Assembly: GCF_040361435.1 (NCBI RefSeq)
Contig: NZ_APNL01000012.1
Location: forward strand, 1 to 64,000
DNA: 64,000 nucleotides
Reading direction: 5' to 3'
From: Salinisphaera sp002433465
GTDB taxonomy: Bacteria; Pseudomonadota; Gammaproteobacteria; Nevskiales; Salinisphaeraceae
Shown: one piece after another, positions 34,553 through 43,204 of the stretch
Layout of the letters: each line of letters starts with the position of its first letter
Position numbering within the stretch: position 1 is the first letter of the stretch
The notes under the pieces: generated by a model
What the model saw: only the letters and a program-made list of their open reading frames with translations
The model's database searches: none
What the model was told of the DNA's origin: nothing
Position numbers and translations under genes: made by a program

Positions 34553-34919
34553 CGTGTCTCGTGCCTGCTGAACGATACCTCGCGCTGTCGGGCGGCATGG
34601 CCGCACGGCACCGGCATCGATGGCGTCTGTCAGTCACCTCAGACACCGGATTATTCGTTTCACAGAGCAAGCGCCAGGGCCAGCAACCGCCGGAACGGCG
34701 GCGTGGCGGTCGCGAACGCGACGGGCGCGGCTGCGCTCGACTTGAAGGCCTGGCCTGCCCGTGACATGACACGAACCGGGCCCCGGCCTTTCGAGCGCGC
34801 GGATAGTAACAGAATGAACGCGCGACGGCCCATCCCAATCGCGCCGCACGGGCGATCGATCGCGGTCGCGAACCGCTCTGGGTGGGTCGACCCTGCCGCC
34901 GCCCGTCGTCGACCGGGGC
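34553..34919. other. Gap between SulP and thioesterase genes
   Basis: No supported gene. GC-rich with a short dyad GTCGCG-AA-CGCGAC near 34710. It should hold the SulP promoter on the minus strand, but no convincing -35/-10 pair was found. Confidence 0.4.
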
Positions 34920-35849
34920 TTAAACGCTCGGCATGCCGCCAACGATACGATCGTCATCCGCTGCGTCGGCGCTGATGTACAGCGCCTGCATCGAAGCACG
35001 CAGGTCCGCCGTGATCGGCGTCGGCCGATGCCGCTCTTGGTCGATGAGCACCATGGTGCTACGGGCGGTGGCCAGCCGCTTGTCGCCCACCGCGGCCGCG
35101 CCGGCCAGGGCGAATGAGCTGTTGCCGATCCGGTCGATGCCGCAGGTCACCTGGACGTTGGCACGGCCGCGATGCCAGCTGTGATAGCTCAGATCCACGC
35201 CGGCCACGAGCATGCCCAGCGCCGGGTCATTGCGGATGGGACGCAGCGTGCCGGCCCGCGACTGCTCCATGTACCGTGAAACCGCCAGTTCACCGATCAC
35301 CGCATCCGGGTCAAGATCGGCATAGCGCCCGGAAATCTCGGCCACGGCCGGATAGCCCGATATCGGTACGTGCTCGGGCGGCACCGCCGGCCAGTCGTTG
35401 ACCGGCACGTCGTGCGCGGCGCGGCGCTCTGCCAATGCCGCATGCACGTTTTGCGGCAGCGCGACCCAGCGGTCCGCATGCCAGGCGCCCATCAAGCAGT
35501 CCTGTACACCCACGCACTCGCCCAGCTGAAACAGCCCGGTAACAAGGCGATAGCTATCGGCGGCCACCTCGACCAGGCGCGTGGCGCAAGTCACATCGTG
35601 GGGGTAGTGGGTCTCCCGCAAGAACTGGGTGAGCGTGCGACGCGGGCGCAACAGTACGGTATCGGAAAACAGATGCGCCTGCCCCAGCACCGCCAGCTGA
35701 TAGCGAATACGTGCCTCGACGTGCAGGCCGTGCACCGCCACGTTGTTGACGTGCCGGATCGTATCCAGATGCGCGTATTGCAACGCCAGGGTATGGCGCA
35801 GATCGTAGCGTTCGGGGTGGCTCTGCCAACCGGGCGTCTTCACAGGCAT
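34920..35849 (-). CDS. Tandem hotdog-fold acyl-thioesterase-like protein
   Basis: 309 aa with two hotdog halves: YAHLDTIRHVNNVAVHGLHVEARIRY near residue 25 and GRYADLDPDAVIGELAVSRYMEQSRAG near residue 185. The double-hotdog layout resembles acyl-ACP or acyl-CoA thioesterases of the 4-hydroxybenzoyl-CoA type. The ATG at 35849 matches the start of homologous-looking sequence; the upstream extension is unlikely to be coding. Divergent from an enoyl-CoA hydratase gene. Substrate unknown. Confidence 0.82.
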   Translation of the reverse strand: MPVKTPGWQSHPERYDLRHTLALQYAHLDTIRHVNNVAVHGLHVEARIRYQLAVLGQAHLFSDTVLLRPRRTLTQFLRETHYPHDVTCATRLVEVAADSYRLVTGLFQLGECVGVQDCLMGAWHADRWVALPQNVHAALAERRAAHDVPVNDWPAVPPEHVPISGYPAVAEISGRYADLDPDAVIGELAVSRYMEQSRAGTLRPIRNDPALGMLVAGVDLSYHSWHRGRANVQVTCGIDRIGNSSFALAGAAAVGDKRLATARSTMVLIDQERHRPTPITADLRASMQALYISADAADDDRIVGGMPSV

Positions 35850-36186
35850 GTCCTTGAAACGGATAGCAACGCGTCGCCGACCGGCTGTTCGAGCAAACAC
35901 GACCGATACGCGCCAAGGCTGCGATTATGAACTGCCAACGGCAATGATTTCATGCCGTGCGCCCTTAGCCGGCAGTGTTCAAGTTGCGCGCTGGCGCCCG
36001 TGGCAGGCAAGCAGCCATGTTTTCTTTCCCGGGAAACGCGCCTTGTATGCGGCGCCACAGCCGCGGAGCGGCCTGCGGTGTCTGACGACGTCTGCGGGCA
36101 ATTGCGGAGTCGTTCGTGCCCGCAGAAACGCTATGATCGCTGATCGCGCATTTCTCAAATCCAAGAATAAACTGCGAGGAGCCCCC
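35850..36186. other. Divergent promoter region, thioesterase and crotonase genes
   Basis: 337 bp without a gene. A -10-like TATGAT (36132-36137) lies 50 bp upstream of the crotonase start, with a poor -35. GAGGAG before the ATG at 36187 is a good ribosome-binding site. Confidence 0.4.
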
Positions 36187-37047
36187 ATGACCGCACCGCA
36201 ATTCTCGACCATCTCGCTGGATATCGAGGACGGCATCGCCACCCTGTGGCTGGACCGTCCCGAGAAAATGAACGCTTTCACGCCGCAGATGAAGAACGAG
36301 ATGATTGCGGCCTTCGACCATACCGACGCCAACGATGCGGTGCGTGCGGTGATCGTCACGGGCCGCGGGCGGGCGTTCTGTGCAGGCGCGGATCTGTCGT
36401 CGGGCGGCGATACCTTCGACTACGACAAGCGCCAGGGCGAGGACCACGTTCGCGACGGCGGCGGCCAGGTCACGCTGCGGATCTATCGCAGCCTCAAACC
36501 CGTCATCGGTGCGATCAACGGCGCGGCGGTGGGCATCGGCGCCACCATGCAGCTGCCCATGGATATCCGTATCGCGGCCGACACGGCCAAGTTCGGCTTT
36601 GTGTTCGCACGCCGCGGTATCACCCTCGAAGCCGCCTCGTCGTGGTTTCTCACCCGCGCGGTAGGCATGTCGACCGCATTGGAATGGTGCTATTCCGGCC
36701 GCGTGTTTCCGGCCAGCGAGGCCCATGAGCGGGGCCTGGTGCGCTCGCTGCATGCCGCAGACGACCTCTACGGTGCAGCGGTCGCACTCGCGCACGAACT
36801 TACCGACGAAAGTGCGCCGGTCTCCATCGCCATGACCCGCCAGCTGCTCTGGCGCATGCATGCACAGGGCCATCCCATGGATGCGCATCGTATCGATAGC
36901 CAGGCAATTCGTGCTCGTGGGCGCTCGGAAGACGCCAAGGAAGGGGTCTCGTCATTTCTGGAAAAACGACCGGCGAACTTCCCCAACCGCGTATCCAGCG
37001 ATATGCCCGATTTTTTCGATTGGCAGCATGAGCCGCCGTTTGAATAG
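36187..37047 (+). CDS. Enoyl-CoA hydratase/isomerase (crotonase) family protein
   Basis: 286-aa acyl-CoA enzyme. The crotonase core has LDRPEKMNAFT, GRGRAFCAGADLSSGG (oxyanion-hole Gly) and AINGAAVGIGATMQLPMDIRIAADTAKFGFVFARRGI (second oxyanion-hole region). A Glu in FARRGITLEA sits where hydratases hold a catalytic acid. The ATG at 36187 follows GAGGAG. Fatty-acid or related catabolism is likely; the exact substrate is unknown. Confidence 0.92.
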   Translation: MTAPQFSTISLDIEDGIATLWLDRPEKMNAFTPQMKNEMIAAFDHTDANDAVRAVIVTGRGRAFCAGADLSSGGDTFDYDKRQGEDHVRDGGGQVTLRIYRSLKPVIGAINGAAVGIGATMQLPMDIRIAADTAKFGFVFARRGITLEAASSWFLTRAVGMSTALEWCYSGRVFPASEAHERGLVRSLHAADDLYGAAVALAHELTDESAPVSIAMTRQLLWRMHAQGHPMDAHRIDSQAIRARGRSEDAKEGVSSFLEKRPANFPNRVSSDMPDFFDWQHEPPFE

Positions 37048-37200
37048 GGACGCCGCACGGCGCGGCACACAGGCGCTGCGCCGGCTCGATCGGCAGGCAT
37101 TGTAGACAAAGAAAGACGCACTCCCTATAAACGAAAGAGTCGCATCTAGACAGGCCAGCGCACAGCCCAAGTATTTGACGATGCGCTGCGGGGACGGGGG

Positions 37201-39294
37201 ATGGATTTTTTAACCGCCACGTACGACGACCGACTGGTGGCCGCATCATTGGCGTGCGCGCTGATGGCTGCGTATACCGCGCTCGATCTGGCGAGCCGGA
37301 TACGGACCATGCCCGAGGTATCTCGCTATGCCTGGCTCGTGGCCGGTGCGATCGCTCTGAGCACCGGCATTTGGTCGACGCATCTGCTGGGCACGCTCGC
37401 TCTGGCATTGCCTATCGATATCGGCTTTCGAGTCGATATCTGTGCCCTGGCCTGGCTGATGGGCGTGCTGGCTTCGCTCGTTGCACTGGCCCTGCTCATA
37501 CGACAGCGACCGACCCGAACCGAGCTGTTCGGCGCCAGCCTGCTGCTGGCCGGCACTATCCTGGCCCTCCACTATCTAAGCATCGGGTCGATGCAGATCA
37601 GGCCGCCGATCGTCTACGACCGCGTATGGGTCGCGCTATCGATACTCGTGGCCATCGCTGCCTGCAATACGTCTCTGCGCATCGCCTTCAGCCGGCCCTC
37701 GGCCAGCGGACTGAGCGCCTTCGGGCGCAAGTCTGCGGGCGCGCTGCTGCTGGCGATCGGCGTCGTGGGCACGCACTATGTCGGTATTCAGGCCGCCCAG
37801 TTTCCTGCCGCCAGTACGAGTGCGGCCGCCAGCGAGCTGGATTGGCGCTGGCTGGCGCTGTTGATCTGCAATACAACCGTGCTGCTGTCGGCGACCCTGC
37901 TCATTGCAATCGCCCTGGATCGGCGTATGCACAGGCGCACCGCGCAGCTGGTGCGATCGCTGGACATGGCGAATCTGCAGCTGCACCACGCCAGCCGCCA
38001 CGACCCCCTCACCCAGCTTGGCAATCGACCGTTGCTGCGCGAGCGCCTGGAACAGGCCATCATGTCTGCGCACGCCAACCGCCAGCGCGCCGCGCTGCTG
38101 CATATCGGCCTGGACCGTTTCAAGCAAATCAACGACAGCCTCGGGCACGATGCCGCCGATACGCTGCTCACCCGCCTCGCCCAGGCCATTAGCCAGTCCG
38201 CCCAGGCGGGCGATACCGTCGCCCGTGTCGGTGGCGACGAATTCTTGATCCTGATGACCGGCGACGTCGGCAGTCGCAGCCTGCATCGCCACTGCGAGCG
38301 CTTGCTTGCGCTGATCCGGGATATCCACTCCGGCCAGACGCGGCTGTCGGGCAGCATCGGCGTGGCCCGCTACCCGATCGACGCCTACGACGCAGCGGGC
38401 CTGATTACCGCGTCGCATATGGCGATGTACAGCGCCAAGCAGGCCGGCCGCGATCAGTACGCCTTCTTCACCTCCGAGCTGGCACAAAGCGTTGAGCGCG
38501 ATGTCACCATTCGAAGCGAATTGAGTGAAGCGATCGACTGCGGGCAGATCCAACCCTATTACCAGCCCAAATACGACGTGCGTACGCGGCGCCTGGTCGG
38601 CGCCGAAGCCCTGGCACGCTGGCACCACCCGGCCGATGGTTTCGTGCCGCCGGATCGGTTCATCGCCGTCGCCGAACGCTCGCGCCAGATCAGCAGTCTG
38701 CAGAACTGCATGCTGCGCGCTATCTGTGCCGACATACGCGACTGGCGCAGCCAGGGCCTGCACGTACCTCCGATCGCGTTCAACCTGTCGGCCAGCTGTC
38801 TGCGCGATCCGGCCCTGGCCACCACCATCGCCGCCATCCTGGCCGAATTCGGACTCTCCCCGCGCGATCTGATCTGCGAGATCACCGAAACCGCGGCCGT
38901 GCCCGAGCTTCAACAAGCCCTGCACACGCTGGGTAAGTTGCGTAGTCAGGGCATACGCATATCCATCGACGATTTTGGAACCGGCCTGTCGAGCATGTCT
39001 TATCTGCGCGACCTGCCGATCGACCAGCTCAAGATCGATAGAGCCTTCGTTGCACGGCTGGGCAATAACGTCGACAGCGGCAACGCGATCGTGCGTTCGA
39101 TCATCGATCTGGCCCATTCGCTCGAGCTCGACGTCGTCGCCGAAGGCGTGGAACTCGAATCCCAGCTGAGCACGCTCGCCGAGCTGAATTGCGACGAGGT
39201 GCAGGGCTATCTGTTCAGCCCCGCCGTCGAGGCCGACGCGTTCGCTGCCGGCCTGAACCAGACCTCGCAGATACGCCCCCGATCGATTCACTAG
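37201..39294 (+). CDS. MHYT-GGDEF-EAL cyclic-di-GMP protein with altered MHYT motifs
   Basis: 697-aa membrane signalling protein. Residues 1-235 form about seven helices of the MHYT sensor type, but the three motif copies read STHLLG, ALHYLS and GTHYVG, not MHYT. A GGDEF domain (262-420) has intact GGDEF at 344-348. An EAL domain (440-690) has intact EAL at 469-471, with ETAAVP and DDFGTGLSSMSYL. Both cyclase and phosphodiesterase motifs look complete. The ATG at 37201 is the only start that keeps the first helix. Stands alone. Confidence 0.93.
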   Translation: MDFLTATYDDRLVAASLACALMAAYTALDLASRIRTMPEVSRYAWLVAGAIALSTGIWSTHLLGTLALALPIDIGFRVDICALAWLMGVLASLVALALLIRQRPTRTELFGASLLLAGTILALHYLSIGSMQIRPPIVYDRVWVALSILVAIAACNTSLRIAFSRPSASGLSAFGRKSAGALLLAIGVVGTHYVGIQAAQFPAASTSAAASELDWRWLALLICNTTVLLSATLLIAIALDRRMHRRTAQLVRSLDMANLQLHHASRHDPLTQLGNRPLLRERLEQAIMSAHANRQRAALLHIGLDRFKQINDSLGHDAADTLLTRLAQAISQSAQAGDTVARVGGDEFLILMTGDVGSRSLHRHCERLLALIRDIHSGQTRLSGSIGVARYPIDAYDAAGLITASHMAMYSAKQAGRDQYAFFTSELAQSVERDVTIRSELSEAIDCGQIQPYYQPKYDVRTRRLVGAEALARWHHPADGFVPPDRFIAVAERSRQISSLQNCMLRAICADIRDWRSQGLHVPPIAFNLSASCLRDPALATTIAAILAEFGLSPRDLICEITETAAVPELQQALHTLGKLRSQGIRISIDDFGTGLSSMSYLRDLPIDQLKIDRAFVARLGNNVDSGNAIVRSIIDLAHSLELDVVAEGVELESQLSTLAELNCDEVQGYLFSPAVEADAFAAGLNQTSQIRPRSIH

Positions 39295-39490
39295 GGCAGA
39301 CGCCGCGAACGCCTTTCGGGGTGAATGCCTCAATCAGCCATCGTTCTTGAATTTGAGGCGCACATCGCGGGTGCGAAGAACCGACAAGGCCCAGAATTCG
39401 CCGGCCTGGCAGCCCTTGCCTACGCGACGCAAAGGCCTGCCAAAGCGACTGCTTAAACCCCTGAAGCCTGGATCGAAGTCGGGCCCGGGT

Positions 39491-40672
39491 TCAGTCTCCC
39501 AGGATCTCACGCAGCACTTCGTCGGTATGCTCGCCCAGCATCGGCGGTGGCCGCCGATACGCAACGGGCGACTCCGATAGCCGCAGCGGACTCGCCACCA
39601 AACTCAGCTCGCGCTGCAACGGATGCGCCATTGTGATTCGCAAGTCGCGATGCTGCGCCTGTGGGTCACGGAATACATCGTCGATACTGTTGACCGGCCC
39701 GCAGGGCACACCGGCCGCGTCGAGCAGGGCGACCCATTGATCGGTTGTGCGCATCACCGTGGTTTGGCGTATCAGAGGCACGAGAACCTTGCGATGCTCG
39801 ACGCGTGCGGCGTTGGTTGCAAATCGCTCATCGTCCTTCCACTCGGCATGTTCTGCAGCGTCACAAAAACGCGCGAACTGCTGATCGTTGCCGATCGTCA
39901 AGATGATTTCCCCGTCGGCGGTGGGGAAGTCCTCATAGGGGACGATACTTGGATGGGCGTTACCCATACGGTGCGGAACGCGGCCCGACGTCAAATAAGC
40001 TGACGCCTGGTTCGCCAGACAGGCGACCTGAACATCGAACAACGCCACATCGATGTATTGGCCCACGCCGCTCTGATGGCGTCGATTGAGCGCGGCAAGC
40101 ACGGCGACCAACGCATAAAGCCCGGTCGTTATATCGGTTAACGCGACCCCGCTCTTCATGGGGCCGCCGCCGGGCTGATCGTCCGGGCGTCCGGTGATAC
40201 TCATCAGCCCGCCCATGGCCTGAATAAGAAAATCGTAGCCGGGCTTTCCGGCATACGGGCCATCCTGGCCGAAGCCGGTGATCGAACAGTACACCAAGCG
40301 AGGATTGATCTCGCTCAAGGTCGCGTAGTCCAAGCCGTACCGAGCCAGGTCGCCAACTTTGAAGTTCTCGAGCAGAACATCCGACTCGGCCACCAGCTGC
40401 CTTATCTGCGCTTGCCCCTGGGCGCATGAGATATCGATCTCGACCGAGCGCTTGTTACGGTTGGCGCCAAGAAAGTAGGCGGATTCCGACGTCGGCCGGC
40501 CCTCGGCGTCTTCTAGGTAAGGCGGCCCCCACCCACGCGTATCGTCGCCTCGACCCGGGCGCTCGACCTTGATCACCTCGGCGCCCAGGTCGCCCATCAC
40601 TTGCGCCGCCCAGGGCCCTGCCAACACCCGTGTCAGGTCCAGCACGCGGATATCCGACAACGCACCACTCAT
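39491..40672 (-). CDS. CoA-transferase family III (CaiB/BaiF)
   Basis: 393-aa formyl-CoA/carnitine-type CoA transferase. Signatures: ALSDIRVLDLTRVLAGPWAAQ at the N-terminus, GAEVIKVERPGRGDDTRGWGPP, LLENFKVGDLARYGLDY (catalytic Asp region LYALVAVLAAL follows), GNAHPSIVPYEDF. Moves CoA between acyl groups; donor and acceptor unknown. It converges with the MHYT gene. A degraded LysR relic lies just upstream on the opposite strand, a usual regulator position. Confidence 0.92.
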   Translation of the reverse strand: MSGALSDIRVLDLTRVLAGPWAAQVMGDLGAEVIKVERPGRGDDTRGWGPPYLEDAEGRPTSESAYFLGANRNKRSVEIDISCAQGQAQIRQLVAESDVLLENFKVGDLARYGLDYATLSEINPRLVYCSITGFGQDGPYAGKPGYDFLIQAMGGLMSITGRPDDQPGGGPMKSGVALTDITTGLYALVAVLAALNRRHQSGVGQYIDVALFDVQVACLANQASAYLTSGRVPHRMGNAHPSIVPYEDFPTADGEIILTIGNDQQFARFCDAAEHAEWKDDERFATNAARVEHRKVLVPLIRQTTVMRTTDQWVALLDAAGVPCGPVNSIDDVFRDPQAQHRDLRITMAHPLQRELSLVASPLRLSESPVAYRRPPPMLGEHTDEVLREILGD

Positions 40673-40744
40673 AAGAACTCCTCTCGCTCAGCCCGTGAAA
40701 GCCTGTAGGCCAGCCTGGGCGACCAACAGTCAGCGCATGCATAT

Positions 40745-40953
40745 CGTGACTTGCCTGGCAGGTATTGACCACTCACGGCGTCGGCCGATTCCGTCGGTTC
40801 TCGTGCGCGAAGAACTCGCGGCTGGAAAATCAGTCATCGCGGTCGCGCAGGGTTAGCGAACGGCGAACGCGTATCCCCGTAATACCCGAAAACCACACGG
40901 GCCTTGAGGCGTTCGACAGCTGGGCTATGGAAGAAGTAGCGCGTTTTGAATAA
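40745..40953 (+). pseudogene. Remnant of a LysR-type regulator C-terminus
   Basis: Two reading frames together resemble the end of a LysR regulator: IPSVLVREELAAGKSVIAVA (about 40789-40850) and then, after a stop and frame change, HTGLEAFDSWAMEEVARFE (about 40894-40950). The DNA-binding half is absent. LysR genes often face CoA-transferase genes, which fits its place. The match is by eye and modest. Confidence 0.4.
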
Positions 40954-41051
40954 CGCGCGATTTCGGGCTGACTCATGCCCCGAGCGGCGCGAACCCGTCG
41001 AACCATGCTTGTCTATCTGTCGCAGGTTCGAACAATTATCGATAGTCCAAT

Positions 41052-41078
41052 AAAAAACCCGCCTGCGGCGGGTGTTTT
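41052..41078 (-). terminator. Duplicated copy of the tRNA-Arg terminator
   Basis: Same CCCGCC-GCA-GGCGGG hairpin and T-run as at 41224-41250, inside the left repeat copy, now 175 bp past the tRNA. Confidence 0.7.
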
Positions 41079-41223
41079 ATTGGTGCGCCCGGCAGGATTA
41101 CTCGGCGCTACGCGCCTCGCCCTTCGGGCCCGTCGCTGCGCGACGGTTCGGGCTCGCTCCGCGAGCCCGTCGAACCCTGCTTGTCTGTCTATCGCAGGTT
41201 CGAATGATTGTCGATATACCAAT

Positions 41224-41250
41224 AAAAAACCCGCCTGCGGCGGGTGTTTT
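41224..41250 (-). terminator. tRNA-Arg terminator
   Basis: On the minus strand, CCCGCC and GGCGGG arms followed by TTTTTTA begin within a few nt of the tRNA CCA end. Confidence 0.85.
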
Positions 41251-41252
41251 AT

Positions 41253-41329
41253 TGGTGCGCCCGGCAGGATTCGAACCTGCGACCTTCGGCTTCGGAGGCC
41301 GACACTCTATCCAGCTGAGCTACGGGCGC
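41253..41329 (-). tRNA. tRNA-Arg(CCG)
   Basis: 77-nt cloverleaf read leftward. Acceptor GCGCCCG pairs with CGGGCGC. D-arm AGCTCAGCTGGATAGAGT; anticodon loop CTCCGAA gives anticodon CCG; T-arm GCAGGTTCGAATCCTGC. CCA is encoded. Confidence 0.97.
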
Positions 41330-41413
41330 ATCGGCGCCGCAAAGGATACGCACCCGCCGGCGCCGCGTCCATCCTCGTTGCGTACACGTATCCGTGTGAG
41401 CGCTAAAATCCGT

Positions 41414-41419
41414 TATACT
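41414..41419 (+). promoter_or_regulatory. -10 element of the cytochrome c5 gene
   Basis: TATACT about 47 bp upstream of the ATG, in a locally AT-rich stretch; the -35 is weak. Confidence 0.4.
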
Positions 41420-41465
41420 GCGCGCGATTCCGCGCATCGTTCGACCACGCAACATAAAGCTTGCC

Positions 41466-41957
41466 ATGACCGCCAATACCGACCAGACATTCTTTCGCGC
41501 TTTTACCATCGTACTTGGCGCGCTGTTCCTGATCACGATCGCGGCCATTGTGGGCGCGCGGCTGATTTCCGGCGCGGGTGACAGCGGCGAGATGCGCCCT
41601 GAACAGCTCTCGCGCGTGAAGGATCGAACCGAACCGGTGTATGCGGTCAATACCGATCCGAACGCGACGTCGGTTGCCGCCGCGGGCGACGACAGCGGCG
41701 GCGAGCCCATGTCCGGCGAAGAAGTCTATGCCAACGTCTGTTCGGCCTGTCATACCTCCGGGGTGGCCGGTGCGCCGAAGACGTCCGATACCGCGGAATG
41801 GACGAAACGTCTCGACGAGCAGGGCAAGGACACGCTCTACTCGCGCGCGATCAACGGCTACAAGGGCATGCCGGCCAAGGGCGGCAACCCCGATCTTTCC
41901 GAAGAGGAAATGCATAACGCCGTGGACCACATCCTCAGCGAAGCCGGCGCGACCTAA
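41466..41957 (+). CDS. Membrane-anchored cytochrome c5
   Basis: 163-aa protein: N-terminal membrane helix (about 12-34), flexible linker, then a class-I cytochrome c domain with CSACH (C92, C95, H96) and axial Met in GYKGMPAKGG. The c5 family carries electrons to terminal oxidases in gammaproteobacteria. A TATACT -10 lies upstream and a strong terminator follows, so it is a single-gene unit. Confidence 0.93.
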   Translation: MTANTDQTFFRAFTIVLGALFLITIAAIVGARLISGAGDSGEMRPEQLSRVKDRTEPVYAVNTDPNATSVAAAGDDSGGEPMSGEEVYANVCSACHTSGVAGAPKTSDTAEWTKRLDEQGKDTLYSRAINGYKGMPAKGGNPDLSEEEMHNAVDHILSEAGAT

Positions 41958-41986
41958 GCGGCTCAACGTCAGCGCTATGCGTTATT

Positions 41987-42014
41987 AAAAGCCGCCCCAC
42001 GGGGCGGCTTTTTT
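41987..42014 (+). terminator. Terminator of the cytochrome c5 gene
   Basis: GCCGCCCC-AC-GGGGCGGC flanked by AAAA and TTTTTT. The T-run overlaps the stop codon of the converging TetR gene. Confidence 0.9.
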
Positions 42015-42600
42015 ATGCCTGGCTGGCGGACGGGGCGATACCGGCCACGCATTGAACCAAAGCGTCAAGATCGGCGACGACCGCTAACGCCGGCTCCCCG
42101 CTCTGCACGCGCATGATCGCGCCATCGATCGCCAGCGCGATCTGGCTGGCTTTGGGCTGGGTGCCAGCATTCTGTTTACCCAGACAGCTCGCCACCGCCG
42201 CAATCATCTGCTTTTTGTGCATGCGCGCCGCGCGATTCACGCTGGCCAGCGCCTGGCCGTATTCACCCACGCTGTTGAGAAATGCACAGCCACGAAACTC
42301 GGGGCCGGCCAGCCACTCGCCAAGCGCCGGCGCGATTGCCTTTGGGTTGCCGCCCTGGCGTGCGAGCGCCTGAACAAACCACTCGAGCCAACGCTCATGC
42401 CGCGCCTGCAGAAACGCCTCGACCAGCGCATCCTTGCTGGCGAAATGGCGATAGAAGGTGGCCTTGGTCACGCTGGCTTCGGCAATGAGTGCGTTGGTGC
42501 CCGTTGCCCGAATTCCGTCGCGATAGAACAGCCGCTGCGCGGCCTGGAGAATGCGCTGGCGCGGTGGCGCGTGGGCCTCGACGGATATGTTTTCGATCAT
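42013..42600 (-). CDS. TetR-family repressor
   Basis: 195 aa. Helix-turn-helix: RILQAAQRLFYRDGIRATGT, then AEASVTKATFYRHFASKDALVEAFL. C-terminal domain of the type seen with NemR/AcrR-like regulators, with one Cys in FRGCAFLNSVGEY that could sense electrophiles. The ATG at 42600 begins 10 bp from a clear palindromic operator. Divergent from the DUF1348 gene, with a second operator before it, so it likely represses both. Confidence 0.92.
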   Translation of the reverse strand: MIENISVEAHAPPRQRILQAAQRLFYRDGIRATGTNALIAEASVTKATFYRHFASKDALVEAFLQARHERWLEWFVQALARQGGNPKAIAPALGEWLAGPEFRGCAFLNSVGEYGQALASVNRAARMHKKQMIAAVASCLGKQNAGTQPKASQIALAIDGAIMRVQSGEPALAVVADLDALVQCVAGIAPSASQA

Positions 42601-42609
42601 GCGAACAGT

Positions 42610-42665
42610 GTAGACAGGTCGGTCTACATGCGCCAGACTTCGCTTATGTAGACAAACCGGTCTAC
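42610..42665. promoter_or_regulatory. Two 18-bp palindromic operators for the TetR protein
   Basis: GTAGACAGGTCGGTCTAC (42610-42627) and GTAGACAAACCGGTCTAC (42648-42665) share GTAGACA-N3-CGGTCTAC and lie 38 bp apart. They resemble NemR-type TAGAC...GTCTA boxes. One sits at each divergent gene start. Confidence 0.8.
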
Positions 42666-42682
42666 CCATCGCGAGGACCGCC

Positions 42683-43150
42683 ATGACCATCAAAGCCCCC
42701 GTACCACCGTTCGATCCCGACAGCGCCGCCCGCAAGGTTCGCCTCGCTGAAGATGCCTGGAACAGCCGCGACCCCAGCCGCGTCGTGCTGGCCTATACGC
42801 CCGACAGCAGCTGGCGTAATCGAGTGGAATTCTTGAACGGCCGCGATGCGATACACGCCTTTCTGCAGCGCAAATGGCAGCGCGAGCTGGAGTATCGACT
42901 CATCAAGTCGTTATGGACCTACGCCGAGGATCGTATCGCCGTGCGCTTTGCCTATGAATATCGCGACGATACCGGCCAGTGGTATCGAGCCTATGGCAAC
43001 GAGAACTGGCAGTTCGACGCCGCCGGCCTGATGCATACCCGCCTCGCCAGCATCAACGACTGCCCGATTTGCCCGGATGAACGACTGTTCTTCTGGCCCC
43101 AGGGACGGCGGCCGGACGACCACCCGGGGCTGACCGATCTGGGCCTTTGA
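42683..43150 (+). CDS. DUF1348 (SnoaL/NTF2-like) protein
   Basis: 155-aa single-domain NTF2-fold protein. DUF1348 marks: VRLAEDAWNSRDPSRVVLAYTPDSSWRNR, IHAFLQRKWQRELEYRLIKSLW, VRFAYEYRDDTGQWYRAYGNENWQF. Function unknown; such proteins often follow electrophile- or oxidant-sensing TetR regulators, which matches its neighbour. A hairpin at 43177-43195 may end its transcript. Confidence 0.92.
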   Translation: MTIKAPVPPFDPDSAARKVRLAEDAWNSRDPSRVVLAYTPDSSWRNRVEFLNGRDAIHAFLQRKWQRELEYRLIKSLWTYAEDRIAVRFAYEYRDDTGQWYRAYGNENWQFDAAGLMHTRLASINDCPICPDERLFFWPQGRRPDDHPGLTDLGL

Positions 43151-43204
43151 ACACGGACAACAGCCATCCTGCACGCCGCCCGGTCGGGCCGGGCGCACCC
43201 TGTT

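Larger units (their letters stand above)
40989..41271. repeat. Two 111-bp direct repeats (172-bp period) carrying a terminator and tRNA-Arg 3' end
   Basis: Copies at 40989-41099 and 41161-41271 have no indels and are identical over the last 45 or so bases. Each contains a fragment like the tRNA T-arm (CGCAGGTTCGAA, inverted relative to the gene), the terminator, and the last 19 nt of tRNA-Arg. Only the right copy joins a whole tRNA. Confidence 0.85.

Noticed and set aside
34700..34740. GTCGCG-AA-CGCGAC dyad in the gap left of the thioesterase gene
   Set aside because: Short, fully GC-based and not placed at a promoter; likely chance in GC-rich DNA.
37636..39333. 565-codon open frame antisense to the MHYT-GGDEF-EAL gene
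   Set aside because: The sense strand has intact GGDEF and EAL motifs; the antisense translation has none.
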